DNA of 64,000 bases from Nocardiopsis ganjiahuensis DSM 45031 (lineage in GTDB: Bacteria; Actinomycetota; Actinomycetes; Streptosporangiales; Streptosporangiaceae), in NCBI RefSeq assembly GCF_000341085.1, contig NZ_ANBA01000017.1, positions 186,001-250,000 on the forward strand, read 5' to 3'. A program made the translations under genes and the position numbers. Below are positions 9,546 through 17,953 of this stretch, one piece after another. Positions within the stretch are counted from its first letter, which is position 1, and each line of letters begins with the position of its first letter. The notes under the pieces were generated by a model. It was not told where the DNA came from. It ran no database searches and saw nothing but the letters and a program-made list of their open reading frames with translations.

Positions 9546-10288
9546 CCCCGGGAGTCGGCGCAGGCCGTGCGGGGACGGCGCTGTCGCGTCCCCTGCCCTT
9601 GGAAGAACGGGTCGCGTGCGCTCCCGAGCTGCGGTGGCCGCCTGCGGACCAGCGGTCGTACCGGCCTGACCTCGGGAGGGGATTCCGGAGCGGAGGGGTC
9701 CGCTCCCCCGTCCCTCGGCAAGGGAGCCGGGAGCGAGGACGGGGGAGCGGTGGAGGGAGACGGCACGGCCGGGTTCCGGTTCTTGTGGACACGGTCGGGA
9801 CGGGTGCTCGGAGACCCTCCAGGCCCGAGCACCCCCGACCACGGAACCCGACCTGCCGAAGCGGGGCCCGCCCCCCGTTTCGGTGCCGTCTCCTGGCTTG
9901 TGGTCATGCGTGCTGCTGGGGGTAAGCGTCTGCGTGGCGGTGCGGAGGGGCGCACCTGTTGGACCGCTGACAGGTTCCGTACTCCCACCGAAAGGACTGT
10001 TGTTTCTAGCGAACAACGTTCGGTGGTTGACTTACCTATCTCGTCTCGCTGAGAGCAACGCGACGTTGCTTGTGATGGACACACTGCCGGAATAGTTGGC
10101 AAAAGTCGTGGGTTACGACGGACTTCCTGTGGCCGAATCCGGCCACTGTCAGGAAAAGCCAGGTCGCAGAGGGTGAGGGGAGGCGAGGTGAAGGAGGGAT
10201 GGGCTTGCGTCAGGTGAGGCCCGCGCCGCTGAGGCGGGGCAGGGGAGGCATCGCCACGCCGGGGTCGCGGGTTCGGATGTTCAGCGGC
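9546..10288. other. 743-nt intergenic region with two hairpins
   Basis: No convincing gene. A 16-bp stem with a 3-nt bulge (9793-9811 with 9825-9840) is a likely terminator. A second hairpin at 10124-10155 has core arms GTGGCCG and CGGCCAC. The open frames here have poor third-position GC bias and no family resemblance. Confidence 0.6.
9793..9840. terminator. bulged hairpin, possible terminator
   Basis: GGTCGGG (9793-9799) plus GGTGCTCGG (9803-9811) pair with 9825-9840, leaving a 3-nt bulge and a 13-nt loop. It lies 250 nt past the beta-lactamase-like gene, with no other gene before it. Confidence 0.5.
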
Positions 10289-11581
10289 TCAGACGGTGCC
10301 TGCGTCTCTCCACTCCCGCGGGAGAATCACACGGTCGGTGGTGCTGTTCGAGACCGACTCCAGTAGACCTTCCGGAGCCTCACCGCTTGCTGCGGAAAAA
10401 TTCACCCGCGCACCAGCGAAGTCAGCAGCGGAGAAGATCACGGATCCGCCCTTGAATCGGGTGTTCGAGAAGTCCACGTTTCCGCTGGTGAAGTGGGCGT
10501 GAGCGAAGTCCACCGTGCTGCTGGTGAAGTGGGCGCCCCGGAAGTCCAAACCGTCGATGACGGCCCCGCTGAAGTCGTAGTCCTTGCCGCGCCAGCGGGT
10601 GTCCTTCCGCAGGCGGTCGCCGATGATGCGCAGGATGGTGTGCCGGACCTCGCGCATGGAGTCGAACTGCTGCTTGAGCTCGCGGTACCTCTCCTTGGCC
10701 GCTGCGGACTCGCCCTCCCGGGGCTCCTTGGGTTCGGGTGAGTAGGGCATGCGGATGTAGGCGCACAGGATGTCGATGACGGTCTGAACCAGGTCCTCGC
10801 GGTTCTTGGGTGCGTCGTCGGCGAGGTTGGCCAGGGCATACACCGCGCCCAGGCGGACGGCGGGGTGTTCGCTGCCGAGTTCCGTGTAGGCGTTGGTGAA
10901 GCGCTCGTCGAACAGCTTGAGTTCCTGGCGTTCGGACTCGGCCTCGGTGGTGACCTGCCGGCGGTAGTTGATGACGAGCAGGGCGGTGGCGCCCAGCCCG
11001 GCGACGATCGCGAACGCGCGCACGGAGATCGCGTTCAGGTGCCCGACCGTGAACTCGTCCGGTGTGGTGGGGACCCTGGCGCCCATCGCCCACCAGGTCC
11101 CGGCGATGATCAGCCCGACCGCCGCGCTCACCGCCACGATCACCAGCGCGATGAGGACCGGCAGGGGAAGGGGCTTCCGCGGTGCGGTCCTCTCCGCGGA
11201 TTCGGGGGTGCGGCGAGGACGCAGGCGAAGAAGTGCGATGACCACCCCGGCCAGACCCGCCACCGACCAGAACACCAGGCCGGCCCCGGGCAGCTCCGAG
11301 ATCCAGGAGAACACCGGCCCGAGGAGTCGCAGGCTCGCCACCACGAAGACCGGCCCGCTGAGGCACAGGAGCACCAGCCAGACGGCCCGGTAGGGGGACA
11401 GCCAGTCCCGGAAGCGGGTCAGGTGGGGCTGGACGAGCGCCCATCCATATTTGGCTGCTGACCCCAAGGTGCGCACGAATCCGGCCAGGCGTTTGCTGAC
11501 GGTGGCCCGAGGAGCAGGCTTCGGCTCAGGGACGGGATCGGAACTGGACTCCGGGGAGGGCTGGCCTGGGGGGCTGTCCAT
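10289..11581 (-). CDS. membrane protein with C-terminal pentapeptide repeats
   Basis: A 430-aa protein. The first 35 residues are Pro/Ser-rich; four hydrophobic helices follow (about residues 65-90, 100-120, 135-160 and 180-200). Then comes a soluble helical region with an armadillo-like stretch (AVRLGAVYALANLADDAP), and residues 350-400 hold pentapeptide repeats of the A(D/N)F type (GLDFRGAHF, VDFAHAHF, VDFSNTRF, VIFSAADF). Pentapeptide membrane proteins are common in Actinobacteria and mostly uncharacterised. ATG 11581 gives the natural N-terminus; the frame stays open to 12208 only because it overlaps the divergent gene. Confidence 0.78.
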   Translation of the reverse strand: MDSPPGQPSPESSSDPVPEPKPAPRATVSKRLAGFVRTLGSAAKYGWALVQPHLTRFRDWLSPYRAVWLVLLCLSGPVFVVASLRLLGPVFSWISELPGAGLVFWSVAGLAGVVIALLRLRPRRTPESAERTAPRKPLPLPVLIALVIVAVSAAVGLIIAGTWWAMGARVPTTPDEFTVGHLNAISVRAFAIVAGLGATALLVINYRRQVTTEAESERQELKLFDERFTNAYTELGSEHPAVRLGAVYALANLADDAPKNREDLVQTVIDILCAYIRMPYSPEPKEPREGESAAAKERYRELKQQFDSMREVRHTILRIIGDRLRKDTRWRGKDYDFSGAVIDGLDFRGAHFTSSTVDFAHAHFTSGNVDFSNTRFKGGSVIFSAADFAGARVNFSAASGEAPEGLLESVSNSTTDRVILPREWRDAGTV

Positions 11582-11770
11582 GGGGGAAGGGTAGTCGAGT
11601 GGTGCCCTGGGAGAAGAGACGGAAAAGGGAAAGGCGAAGGGCCGAAGGGTCTGACAGAAGCGGGGCCAGGAAGGAGACCGGATTCGGCCAGTTTCGGTGT
11701 CGGCACGGCCCGCGTCGGTAGCCTGTGCCCGATCAGCGCTTCCGAGAGATCCGAAGAACCCGAGAGAGCG

Positions 11771-12133
11771 GTGGGACACGCGGTGGCCGAACTGGTGGCG
11801 TTCACGGACGACGACGGGTCCCAGCTGGTGGTAGAGGTGGCCGACTCCGATACCGGTCCGCACCCGGTGGGCGTCAGGGTGGACGGTGCGACGGCCGCGT
11901 CCAAAGGGCTCGGCGAGACCATGGAGACGCTCCAGAACGTGGTGGGGGTGCTGCTGGGCCAGCTGCGTCAGATGTCGCTGAGTCCTGAGCGTCCGGACGA
12001 GGTCACCGCGGAGTTCGGGGTCAAGTTCACCCCCGAGGTCGGCGCCGTCATCGCGAAGGTCGCGGGAGAAGGCCACATCACGGTCCAGGTGAAGTGGAAT
12101 GCCATGGGGTCGGCGCCGACCGGTACCAGCTGA
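11771..12133 (+). CDS. trypsin-co-occurring domain (CU044_2847-like) protein
   Basis: A 120-aa protein of the CU044_2847 / trypsin-co-occurring domain type, recognised from the opening stretch AELVAFTDDDGSQLVVEV and the closing VTAEFGVKFTPEVGAVIAKV with a beta-strand tail. In other genomes this domain accompanies trypsin-like proteases in predicted conflict systems. No protease lies beside it here; it is divergent from the pentapeptide protein and followed by a HEAT-like gene. GTG 11771 or GTG 11783 could start it; both have only weak GAGAG-type ribosome sites. Confidence 0.7.
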   Translation: MGHAVAELVAFTDDDGSQLVVEVADSDTGPHPVGVRVDGATAASKGLGETMETLQNVVGVLLGQLRQMSLSPERPDEVTAEFGVKFTPEVGAVIAKVAGEGHITVQVKWNAMGSAPTGTS

Positions 12134-12251
12134 CCGGTGCACGCTCCTCGCGATCTGCCCGTCTCCTCTTCCTGGGCACCGCTCGCCACTCAGTGTCAGC
12201 GGCAGCACCTAGCGTTGCAGGTCGATGGGATCTCACCAGGAGGCATACTCG

Positions 12252-12869
12252 GTGTTGACGTCGGACGAGGCGGTTGCTCAGCTTGACGACAGGTCCTCGG
12301 CGAAACGCCGTGCTGCTGCGAAACGACTGCGCAAACTCGCTGTCACGGACGCTGGCCCGGCGCTGTTGCTGGCTCTCCAGCGCGAGGTTCTCGACATGCG
12401 CACTTGGGAAACCCAGTACCAGATGGCCATGGCACTCGGAGCGTGCGATCACCGGTCGGCGGTCCCGTTCCTGAGTGATCTGGCTCAGCGGCCCCTGGAA
12501 GCCAAGATGGTGTACGTCGCCCTCGGCGACTCGATCGTGCGGCTGCGCAACGCGGAAGAGGGAGTTTCAGTCCCGGTGCGATGGTGCCTGGACAGGGGAA
12601 TGCCCATGCTTGCCGATGGAGCCTTCCGCGCTGTCGCCATGCTGCGCGCGGTGCCGGAGCCGGAGACCGTCGACTACATCCTCGATTTTCTGGCACCGCT
12701 GCACTCTCACGATGGACTGCACTTCTGGGTGGCTGCGGCAGCAGCCGGATGGCCAGGTGAGCGGGTCCGTGCATTCTTGGAGAGGTGCGAGGCAGGTCCG
12801 CGGACGGACGTGGCTGACGCGGCGGCTACATCGTTGGAAGGCAAGTACCAGACGTATCGCCCGCTCTAG
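12252..12869 (+). CDS. HEAT-repeat-like protein
   Basis: A 205-aa all-helical protein with HEAT/PBS-lyase-like repeats: SSAKRRAAAKRLRKLAV, QYQMAMALGACDHRSAVPFL and ADGAFRAVAMLRAVPEPETV are spaced about 30-50 residues apart. Such repeats bind proteins. GTG 12252 was chosen over ATG 12225 because a perfect AGGAGG (12238-12243) lies 8 nt upstream of the GTG. The partner is unknown. Confidence 0.65.
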   Translation: MLTSDEAVAQLDDRSSAKRRAAAKRLRKLAVTDAGPALLLALQREVLDMRTWETQYQMAMALGACDHRSAVPFLSDLAQRPLEAKMVYVALGDSIVRLRNAEEGVSVPVRWCLDRGMPMLADGAFRAVAMLRAVPEPETVDYILDFLAPLHSHDGLHFWVAAAAAGWPGERVRAFLERCEAGPRTDVADAAATSLEGKYQTYRPL

Positions 12870-13030
12870 CGTGGTCCGAACGACCTTGGCGCATAGTTGT
12901 GCCGGATGGGTTCATCTCAGCCGGCGGTACCACCCGTTGGAACAGCACCCGCACCTGCTCCGGCACCGATCGCGCAACCAGATCCGTCATGCCCGGTCCA
13001 ACGAACGATCACGCCATAAGAAACGACGTC

Positions 13031-13711
13031 TTAGTAAGTTTTGGTGCTCTGCCAGTAGCGCCAGGCCGAGCAGGGGGAGCCGTAGGACTCCTGGATGTGG
13101 TTCAGGCCCCAGTCGATCTGTGCTGAGGCGCTGTCCTGGAACCCGGAGGGCAGCGAACCGTGCACGGCCGGATTGAAGCCGACGATCCCGCGTGCCCCCG
13201 TCTCTGGGTCCACCAGCTTGGGATCCCAGCTGGACATCTGGCTCCACAGGTTGTCCAGGCAGGTCCACTCCTCGTCCGTCCAGTTGTACGGATCAGCGGA
13301 GGCAGCCTGCATCCCGAGGTTCTTGTTGTCGCTGAGGTTCGAGTTGTCGTTACCCCACTCGTACTGCTCGGGCGCGTCCGGTCGCTCCTCGTCCACCCAG
13401 GTTTCCTCACCGCAGCCGGGGCCGTTGACCAGACACACCATCTGCCGGACGCCCTCGTTGAAGGTGGCGCTCACACCCGAGGTGTACACGGTGGTGATAA
13501 TCAGCGCGGCGAGGATGATCACCCCCGCGGTCTCCACGAACGCCGCCCCGCGGTCCTGTTCGCTCGCACGCGCGGACCGGAACCAGCCCAGGGCGTTGTC
13601 CCGCCAGCTCGTGACCCGCGGCGGGCGGTCGCGATCGTCGGTGCGGCCGGGGGGACGGTTGGGCGAGGGGCGTTGCGTGTCCCCGAGTTCGGGACTGTGG
13701 GGGGTGGTCAA
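13031..13711 (-). CDS. pilin-signal protein fused to an inactive lysozyme-like domain
   Basis: A 226-aa protein. After a 50-residue charged leader comes a class III prepilin-like segment: DRG (cleavage expected after G55), A-A-F-V-E (Glu60 at +5), then a hydrophobic helix to residue 79. The C-terminal domain (about 140-226) resembles the lysozyme-like fold of actinobacterial lytic transglycosylases and aggregation-promoting factors: the CLDNLW opening, the QIDWGLNHIQESYGSPCSAW core and the QSTKTY end. In that family the motif is L-W-x-x-E-S-x-W; here it is LWSQMSSW, so Met159 replaces the catalytic Glu. Probably a structural or wall-binding pseudopilin. It is last in the minus-strand group starting at 15612. 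Confidence 0.68.
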   Translation of the reverse strand: MTTPHSPELGDTQRPSPNRPPGRTDDRDRPPRVTSWRDNALGWFRSARASEQDRGAAFVETAGVIILAALIITTVYTSGVSATFNEGVRQMVCLVNGPGCGEETWVDEERPDAPEQYEWGNDNSNLSDNKNLGMQAASADPYNWTDEEWTCLDNLWSQMSSWDPKLVDPETGARGIVGFNPAVHGSLPSGFQDSASAQIDWGLNHIQESYGSPCSAWRYWQSTKTY

Positions 13712-13754
13712 CTCCTCCTCCAGAAGAGTTCAGGAGTGATCATGGGAGCAGTGC

Positions 13755-14279
13755 TCAGGATATAGGAATACCCTCGATCGGGTCGAACCCCGGGATCTCG
13801 AGATGGATCTCATTGACATCCGCAGGAACAGGAAACATCGACCAGTAGGCTACCTGCTCTCCAGGGCCGATCCGTTCCTTGAAATCTAAGGATGAAACCC
13901 CGGAGCAGAGGCAGGCGTCCGTGCTGTCCATTACCGGATGGAATCGTTTGGCCATATCCGACGAGGTTGCGGTGACACCGGAATAAGGGATATTGGAGTA
14001 AAGGTATGAGTCTCCGGTGGGCCAGTCAAAATAGACGTCTTCCCCGCCGTCATTGCGGATGCTCCATGTTACAGAAAGGAAGGATTCTGAATCGTCTCTT
14101 TCTGCCGCATGAACCTCGGCTGACAGCCCTGAGCTGAAATCCGTGTTTGATGTCGAGGCTCCCAGGGTGTCCAAGTCATCAGTTCTCGGAACCGAGGAAG
14201 CAAGCGCCCCAGAAGAAGTTATAGCTGGAGCGATTGCAACTAGAGTAGCTAGTCCGACGGCTCGAAAAATTCCTCTCAT
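13755..14279 (-). CDS. secreted protein, unknown function
   Basis: A 174-aa protein with an Ala-rich signal peptide (residues 1-25) and a beta-rich mature part with three Cys. Its layout is like the middle of the OmpA-like lipoprotein encoded just upstream: both have a SLDFKER- or SLKHADES-type strand followed by a CxC pair (CLC here, CFC there), which suggests they are relatives. ATG 14279 is 8 nt after that gene's stop; its ribosome site GTAGGGGA includes the upstream TAG, so the two are coupled. AT-richer codons than neighbouring core genes. Confidence 0.6.
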   Translation of the reverse strand: MRGIFRAVGLATLVAIAPAITSSGALASSVPRTDDLDTLGASTSNTDFSSGLSAEVHAAERDDSESFLSVTWSIRNDGGEDVYFDWPTGDSYLYSNIPYSGVTATSSDMAKRFHPVMDSTDACLCSGVSSLDFKERIGPGEQVAYWSMFPVPADVNEIHLEIPGFDPIEGIPIS

Positions 14280-14286
14280 TGTTCCC

Positions 14287-15339
14287 CTACTTCTCGAAGG
14301 TGACGCTAACTCTACGATTGCGCTCGCGTCCCTCTTCTGTTGTGTTGTCGGCGATGGGATCTGCGGATCCGTGGCCTTCGGATTCGAATGATATGCCTTG
14401 TCGGGTAACCAAGTCACTCAGGGTGGATTCGACGCTGTCCGCACGTTCTTTGGAAAGTGGAAGGTTTACGGAGTCGCTGCCGGTGTTGTCGGCATGGCCG
14501 TCGATGGAAACAACAATGGAACTCGCGTCATCGATTTCCCGAGCTACTTGCTCCAGGATCTCTTGTGCCTCTTCGCTAAGTGCAGAACTGTTTGTATCGA
14601 AGAGGATGTCCGAAGAAAGGATGATGCTGACCTCGTCTCCACTTTCGGTCCGCCCGGTCTGGTCTCCCTCGAGGCTATCGGAGATTAGGGTGAGGTTGAG
14701 AATTTCGTCGCCTGCGAGGTTGCCAGTCTCTACTGACTCCGAAGAATCGCTGATGGGAACATCGAGCATTGGCGGCGCCAGGGGGGTGATGACGGTCATG
14801 CTCTGTACGTCGGCAGGTGGATTTGGATAGACAACCCAGAGTTCTTCGGTTGCTCCGCCTGCCAGTGCTTCTGAGAGTGCGTTGCAGAAGCAGCTCTCGT
14901 CAGCGTGCTTCAGGCTTAGATAACGTTTCTGGCTTTTGCTGTCTATGAGGCTGACCTCGCTCGCGCTGTCCTCGTCCTTGCTCCCGGAGAGGCCATATCC
15001 GAGAATAAAGCTTTCGGAAGATTTGTTTGTGATTCCCATGCGCAGGCGGAGTAAATCATTCTCCAGTCTTTCAAGGGCATAGATATCGATTTGGAGATCT
15101 GATCCGAGATCAGTCGCTGTGGTTGTTGAACTGGCGATGACGTTCGTGGATTTCCCTTCGCCATCAGGCTGCTCTGCTTCACCTCCCCCCTGTTCCTCCG
15201 ATGATTCGTTGGGGCGATTGGGGGCGCCATCCGGATTCACTACACAGCCAGAGAGGGTGAGGGCGAGCGAGGAAATCAGGGCTGCCGCCAACAGACTTCT
15301 TGTTCTCGCTTCCCTCGAGAGAGGCCTGTTCTCTGGCAT
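14287..15339 (-). CDS. OmpA-family lipoprotein
   Basis: A 350-aa lipoprotein (lipobox LSGC) with a Ser/Glu-rich linker, a middle beta domain carrying a CFC pair, and a C-terminal OmpA/MotB peptidoglycan-binding domain: the ILFDTNSSALSEEA start, the SIDGHADNTGSDSVNLPLS core and the SKERADSVESTL helix, with the closing EGRERNRRVSVTFEK. OmpA domains bind peptidoglycan non-covalently, which in a monoderm places the protein in the wall. ATG 15339 has AAGGAAG about 8 nt upstream. It lies between a Flp pilin and the pilin-lysozyme fusion, so it may anchor pilin-like fibres (inference). Confidence 0.82.
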   Translation of the reverse strand: MPENRPLSREARTRSLLAAALISSLALTLSGCVVNPDGAPNRPNESSEEQGGGEAEQPDGEGKSTNVIASSTTTATDLGSDLQIDIYALERLENDLLRLRMGITNKSSESFILGYGLSGSKDEDSASEVSLIDSKSQKRYLSLKHADESCFCNALSEALAGGATEELWVVYPNPPADVQSMTVITPLAPPMLDVPISDSSESVETGNLAGDEILNLTLISDSLEGDQTGRTESGDEVSIILSSDILFDTNSSALSEEAQEILEQVAREIDDASSIVVSIDGHADNTGSDSVNLPLSKERADSVESTLSDLVTRQGISFESEGHGSADPIADNTTEEGRERNRRVSVTFEK

Positions 15340-15399
15340 CAAACTCTTCCTTCTCCTCTGTCTTTCTGTGGCATGATTTCTGATGTGGAAAATACGAGA

Positions 15400-15612
15400 T
15401 CACGGGGGGTTGAGGGTGGTCCTGATCGTGCGGCTGATTGCTTGCACAATGGTGTCTGCGATTCCGCTTCCCATGAGAAGGGCGGCGACCAATCCGACGA
15501 ACACAAGGATCGCGCCGTACTCGACGAAGCCGGCGCCCCTGTCACCATCCTTCTTCGAAACAGGCAGGGTGAAGGTGCTGAGCTTGGCCCAGGCTTTGTT
15601 CGTGAGGTTCAC
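15400..15612 (-). CDS. Flp/Tad-type major pilin
   Basis: A 70-aa Flp-family pilin. The class III signal is complete: a Lys/Asp/Arg leader ending at G26, then AGFVEY with Glu31 at +5 and Tyr32 at +6, followed by a hydrophobic helix (residues 33-50) and a short C-terminus. GTG 15612 has a strong ribosome site (GAGGAG, 7 nt away); the frame stays open to 15918 without pilin features. It is the only ordinary Flp pilin in the window and lies 33 kb from the Tad operon at 48.4-56.2 kb that would assemble it. Confidence 0.85.
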   Translation of the reverse strand: MNLTNKAWAKLSTFTLPVSKKDGDRGAGFVEYGAILVFVGLVAALLMGSGIADTIVQAISRTIRTTLNPP

Positions 15613-16891
15613 AGATTGACTCCTCGGGAGTGGGGGATACGTGTGCTGCTTTTGCTCAGGCACCGGGCGTCGGGGCAGAACAGCACTGAGCACCCCTTCG
15701 CTAGAAGTGGTGGGGTGATTGCTCGCAGGCTGAGGTGGTCGAAGGTGGGGCGGGCTGCTTTCACAGCGGGTGAAGCATGGCAACACCGTGCCAAGCAGGG
15801 CTTCGAAAGCACCCTGGGGCGCTACTGCCTCTGGCATCCCTGAGAGAGGGGAGGACGGCCGTCGGTGGACCGAATGATTGTGGGTTTCCGTCAGGAACAC
15901 CCATGCTGCCCTTGTCACCTTTGCTGCTCTCGCTGCTGCAACCTCAGTTGCTGTTGGTGCAGCTGACTGAATGGGGTGGGACTCGTGGCCCTGCTTCTCA
16001 GCCCGGTTGTCGAACAGGGGAGCGCGGTCGTCACGGTCACCTCCTTAGCGGTGCTGGGCTGGTCAGGGCCGGAAATAACCTCTGTGAGGAAGTCCGGAAT
16101 CCCGTGCTGCGCCGGTAGGTTCGGGGCCGCGGATCGCGGAGCTCCGGACCTGTACCACTCCACTATCGGACATGGCACTGTGCTCTATCCCAGCTTCTGG
16201 CCGGATGTGGCCACGTGGGTTCTTGGTTCACGTCGGCCACAACGGTACCTGAGACTTCTTCGTGGTCTGCAAAACCCCAAGTGAAAGGTGGTCTTCATGA
16301 TGCCCCCGTTCGCCAACGGACGGTGGTGCGCGTGGGACTTGGCGCACCGGGGCTTAGTGTTAAAAACGCAGGTCAACGCGGAGATACCTGGCTCATCGCA
16401 TTGAACTGTTCAGTTCTGGTACCCCTCAGCTCTGCGCTGGCCGGAGCCCCTTGTCGACCGCGGCCGGTAGGGGTAGACAAAGCGCGCCCCCACGGCTCAC
16501 GGCACCAGGGTGAAGAGACCGAGGAACAGAAGGTAGAGCGACAGCCGTACAGCGACTTGCCAGCCCATCGGCTCAAAGAGCTTGGGGTGCTACATCAGGC
16601 CGCCTCGCCTCATCGTCCTTGCCTCTTCCTTCGCTCCTGAGGGGGTATCTCCCTTCTTGCTACCCCTCGGCAGAAGATAGTGGGGCTGATCGGTGAGAGT
16701 TTTGGGGCCGGTATCCGGGGAGCCCTGTAGCTCACCCTGAGCACCAGTCACATGGCTGGGGGAGCGGAAGCAGGCCTACGAACCGTTGCTCCGGTTGCCG
16801 TTTATCTCCAGCTCCGGCGTGTAGGGATGATCCTGGCCTGAGTAGGAGAATTCTTGGTTCGACACCTGTGCGTTTTGTTTGGAGGAAATCG
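15613..16891. other. 1.28-kb low-coding region with remnants
   Basis: No complete gene is supported. It holds a 39-codon minus ORF with a very strong ribosome site (listed separately) and two overlapping micro-ORFs on the minus strand near 16510-16610, the second encoding about 23 hydrophobic residues. Base composition is mixed. It may be decayed cassette DNA at the edge of the toxin island. Confidence 0.5.
15915..16034 (-). CDS. short ORF behind a strong ribosome binding site (possibly a gene remnant)
   Basis: A 39-aa reading frame starting at GTG 16034 behind AAGGAGG with 5-nt spacing, one of the best ribosome sites in the window. The product is Thr/Ser-rich and then Gln-rich and matches no family known to me. 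Either a real small gene or the intact start of a decayed one; an open frame one base over continues towards the Flp pilin leader. Confidence 0.3.
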   Translation of the reverse strand: MTTALPCSTTGLRSRATSPTPFSQLHQQQLRLQQREQQR

Positions 16892-17290
16892 ATGGAGCAA
16901 TATTTTAATCCCACTGGGTGGGTTGCCATCTTCTCGGGAACGGAGTCCGTGACTGGAAGGGCCCGAGACGTCGAGGCATGGCGGGAAAGTGACGGGGCGG
17001 CGCTGGTGGTTGACACCCAAAAGGGATGTCTGCGTGCTGTCTTCGACTACGAAGATTTTTCGCACCTGGAAAAGGCAAACAAGATCGCCGCAGTTTTGCC
17101 AGGAGGAGGATGGGGTGTCTTCTGGCGGGACGAGGGGGAGATCGACCCCGTATTCGTTTGGTTGGTTTCCAGCAATGGTCGCCGTATAATTCCCGTGACG
17201 ATGGACGAAGCTGGGGAAGTGAATGTTGCGAACTGTAATGATGGCCTCGTAAGGCCCGGTGGGAGTGATCCCGAGCCTGATAGCGACTGA
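16892..17290 (+). CDS. small acidic protein, immunity candidate
   Basis: A 132-aa cytosolic protein with mixed alpha/beta features and many Trp and Asp/Glu (NPTGWVAIF, GWGVFWRDEGEIDPVFVW). ATG 16892 has GGAGGAA 6 nt upstream. Composition is AT-richer than core genes. No family was recognised; the immunity role is inferred from size, acidity and position among other small genes on the same strand as the Hint toxin. It is followed by a segment duplicated near 19.9 kb. Confidence 0.5.
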   Translation: MEQYFNPTGWVAIFSGTESVTGRARDVEAWRESDGAALVVDTQKGCLRAVFDYEDFSHLEKANKIAAVLPGGGWGVFWRDEGEIDPVFVWLVSSNGRRIIPVTMDEAGEVNVANCNDGLVRPGGSDPEPDSD

Positions 17291-17395
17291 TCGGCCCCGT
17301 CACATTTGGCTCGTGTGGGCAGGGCGACTTCGTCTGATCTGCGCGCGTGTGGATCACGCCGGAGTCGTGTTCCTGTATGGCCCAGATCGTCGGAC

Positions 17396-17445
17396 GGGTG
17401 TGCTCATCGGCCTGGTCTTCACGATCGCTCTGGGGTCAAGGAGAC
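17396..17445. repeat. duplicated segment, copy 1
   Basis: Matches 19913-19962 at 44 of 50 positions by hand count, with weaker similarity on both sides (about 17360-17472 against 19875-19989). It lies 3' of an immunity-like gene, as does the other copy. Read forward it encodes a hydrophobic tail (GVLIGLVFTIALGSRRL). Confidence 0.75.
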
Positions 17446-17542
17446 TCGCCAGCCAGTGGGAGAAGTCTGAGAAGTAAGGTACGCGTGGTGAGCGTGATCG
17501 GGGCTCATCGCATCCTCCCCTGAATCCCCTACGGAGTACTTG

Positions 17543-17905
17543 ATGGAGAAGAAGCTTCCGCTCGCGGTGCGGGCCCAGCGGGTTCTGCTGTGGTTCCTGT
17601 TCGTGATGATGATCGGTAACGGCCTGATTCTGATCGTGGAGGCCGGGGGCGGAGCGTTCGGGATCGGTTATGCCCTCCCCTACTTCGCGCTGGGTGCCTT
17701 CCTGGCGGTTCTCGCCGCGAAGATCAAGACCAGGGCCAAGTGGATCCGGATCAGTCTGATCGTGTTGTACAGCGTGATGATCTTCCTGCAGGTCAGCCGA
17801 ATGCTCGGTGGTGACCTCGGTGGGTTCATCGGGTTGCCCTTCCCGATCTTCGGGCTGGTGTTGGCACTGCGTCGCACGTCCCGTGAGTTCTTCGCCGGTC
17901 CTTGA
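17543..17905 (+). CDS. small four-helix membrane protein
   Basis: A 120-aa protein with four hydrophobic segments and a basic start (KKLPLAVRAQRVLLWF). Same layout as the C-terminal half of the next gene (RAQRVLLWF here, QVQRIMLFL there), so the two are probably paralogues. ATG 17543 has GGAG 8 nt upstream. Function unknown; a membrane immunity or accessory role in the toxin island is possible but not shown. Confidence 0.6.
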   Translation: MEKKLPLAVRAQRVLLWFLFVMMIGNGLILIVEAGGGAFGIGYALPYFALGAFLAVLAAKIKTRAKWIRISLIVLYSVMIFLQVSRMLGGDLGGFIGLPFPIFGLVLALRRTSREFFAGP

Positions 17906-17953
17906 ACCGTTCCCCGAATCGGTAGTGTCCGCCCCTCCTCTGGCAAGGCAGTG

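Noticed and set aside
17259-17477. 72-codon frame behind the 16892 gene
   Set aside because: Overlaps that gene's 3' end and lies in the duplicated segment; the other copy does not keep the frame.
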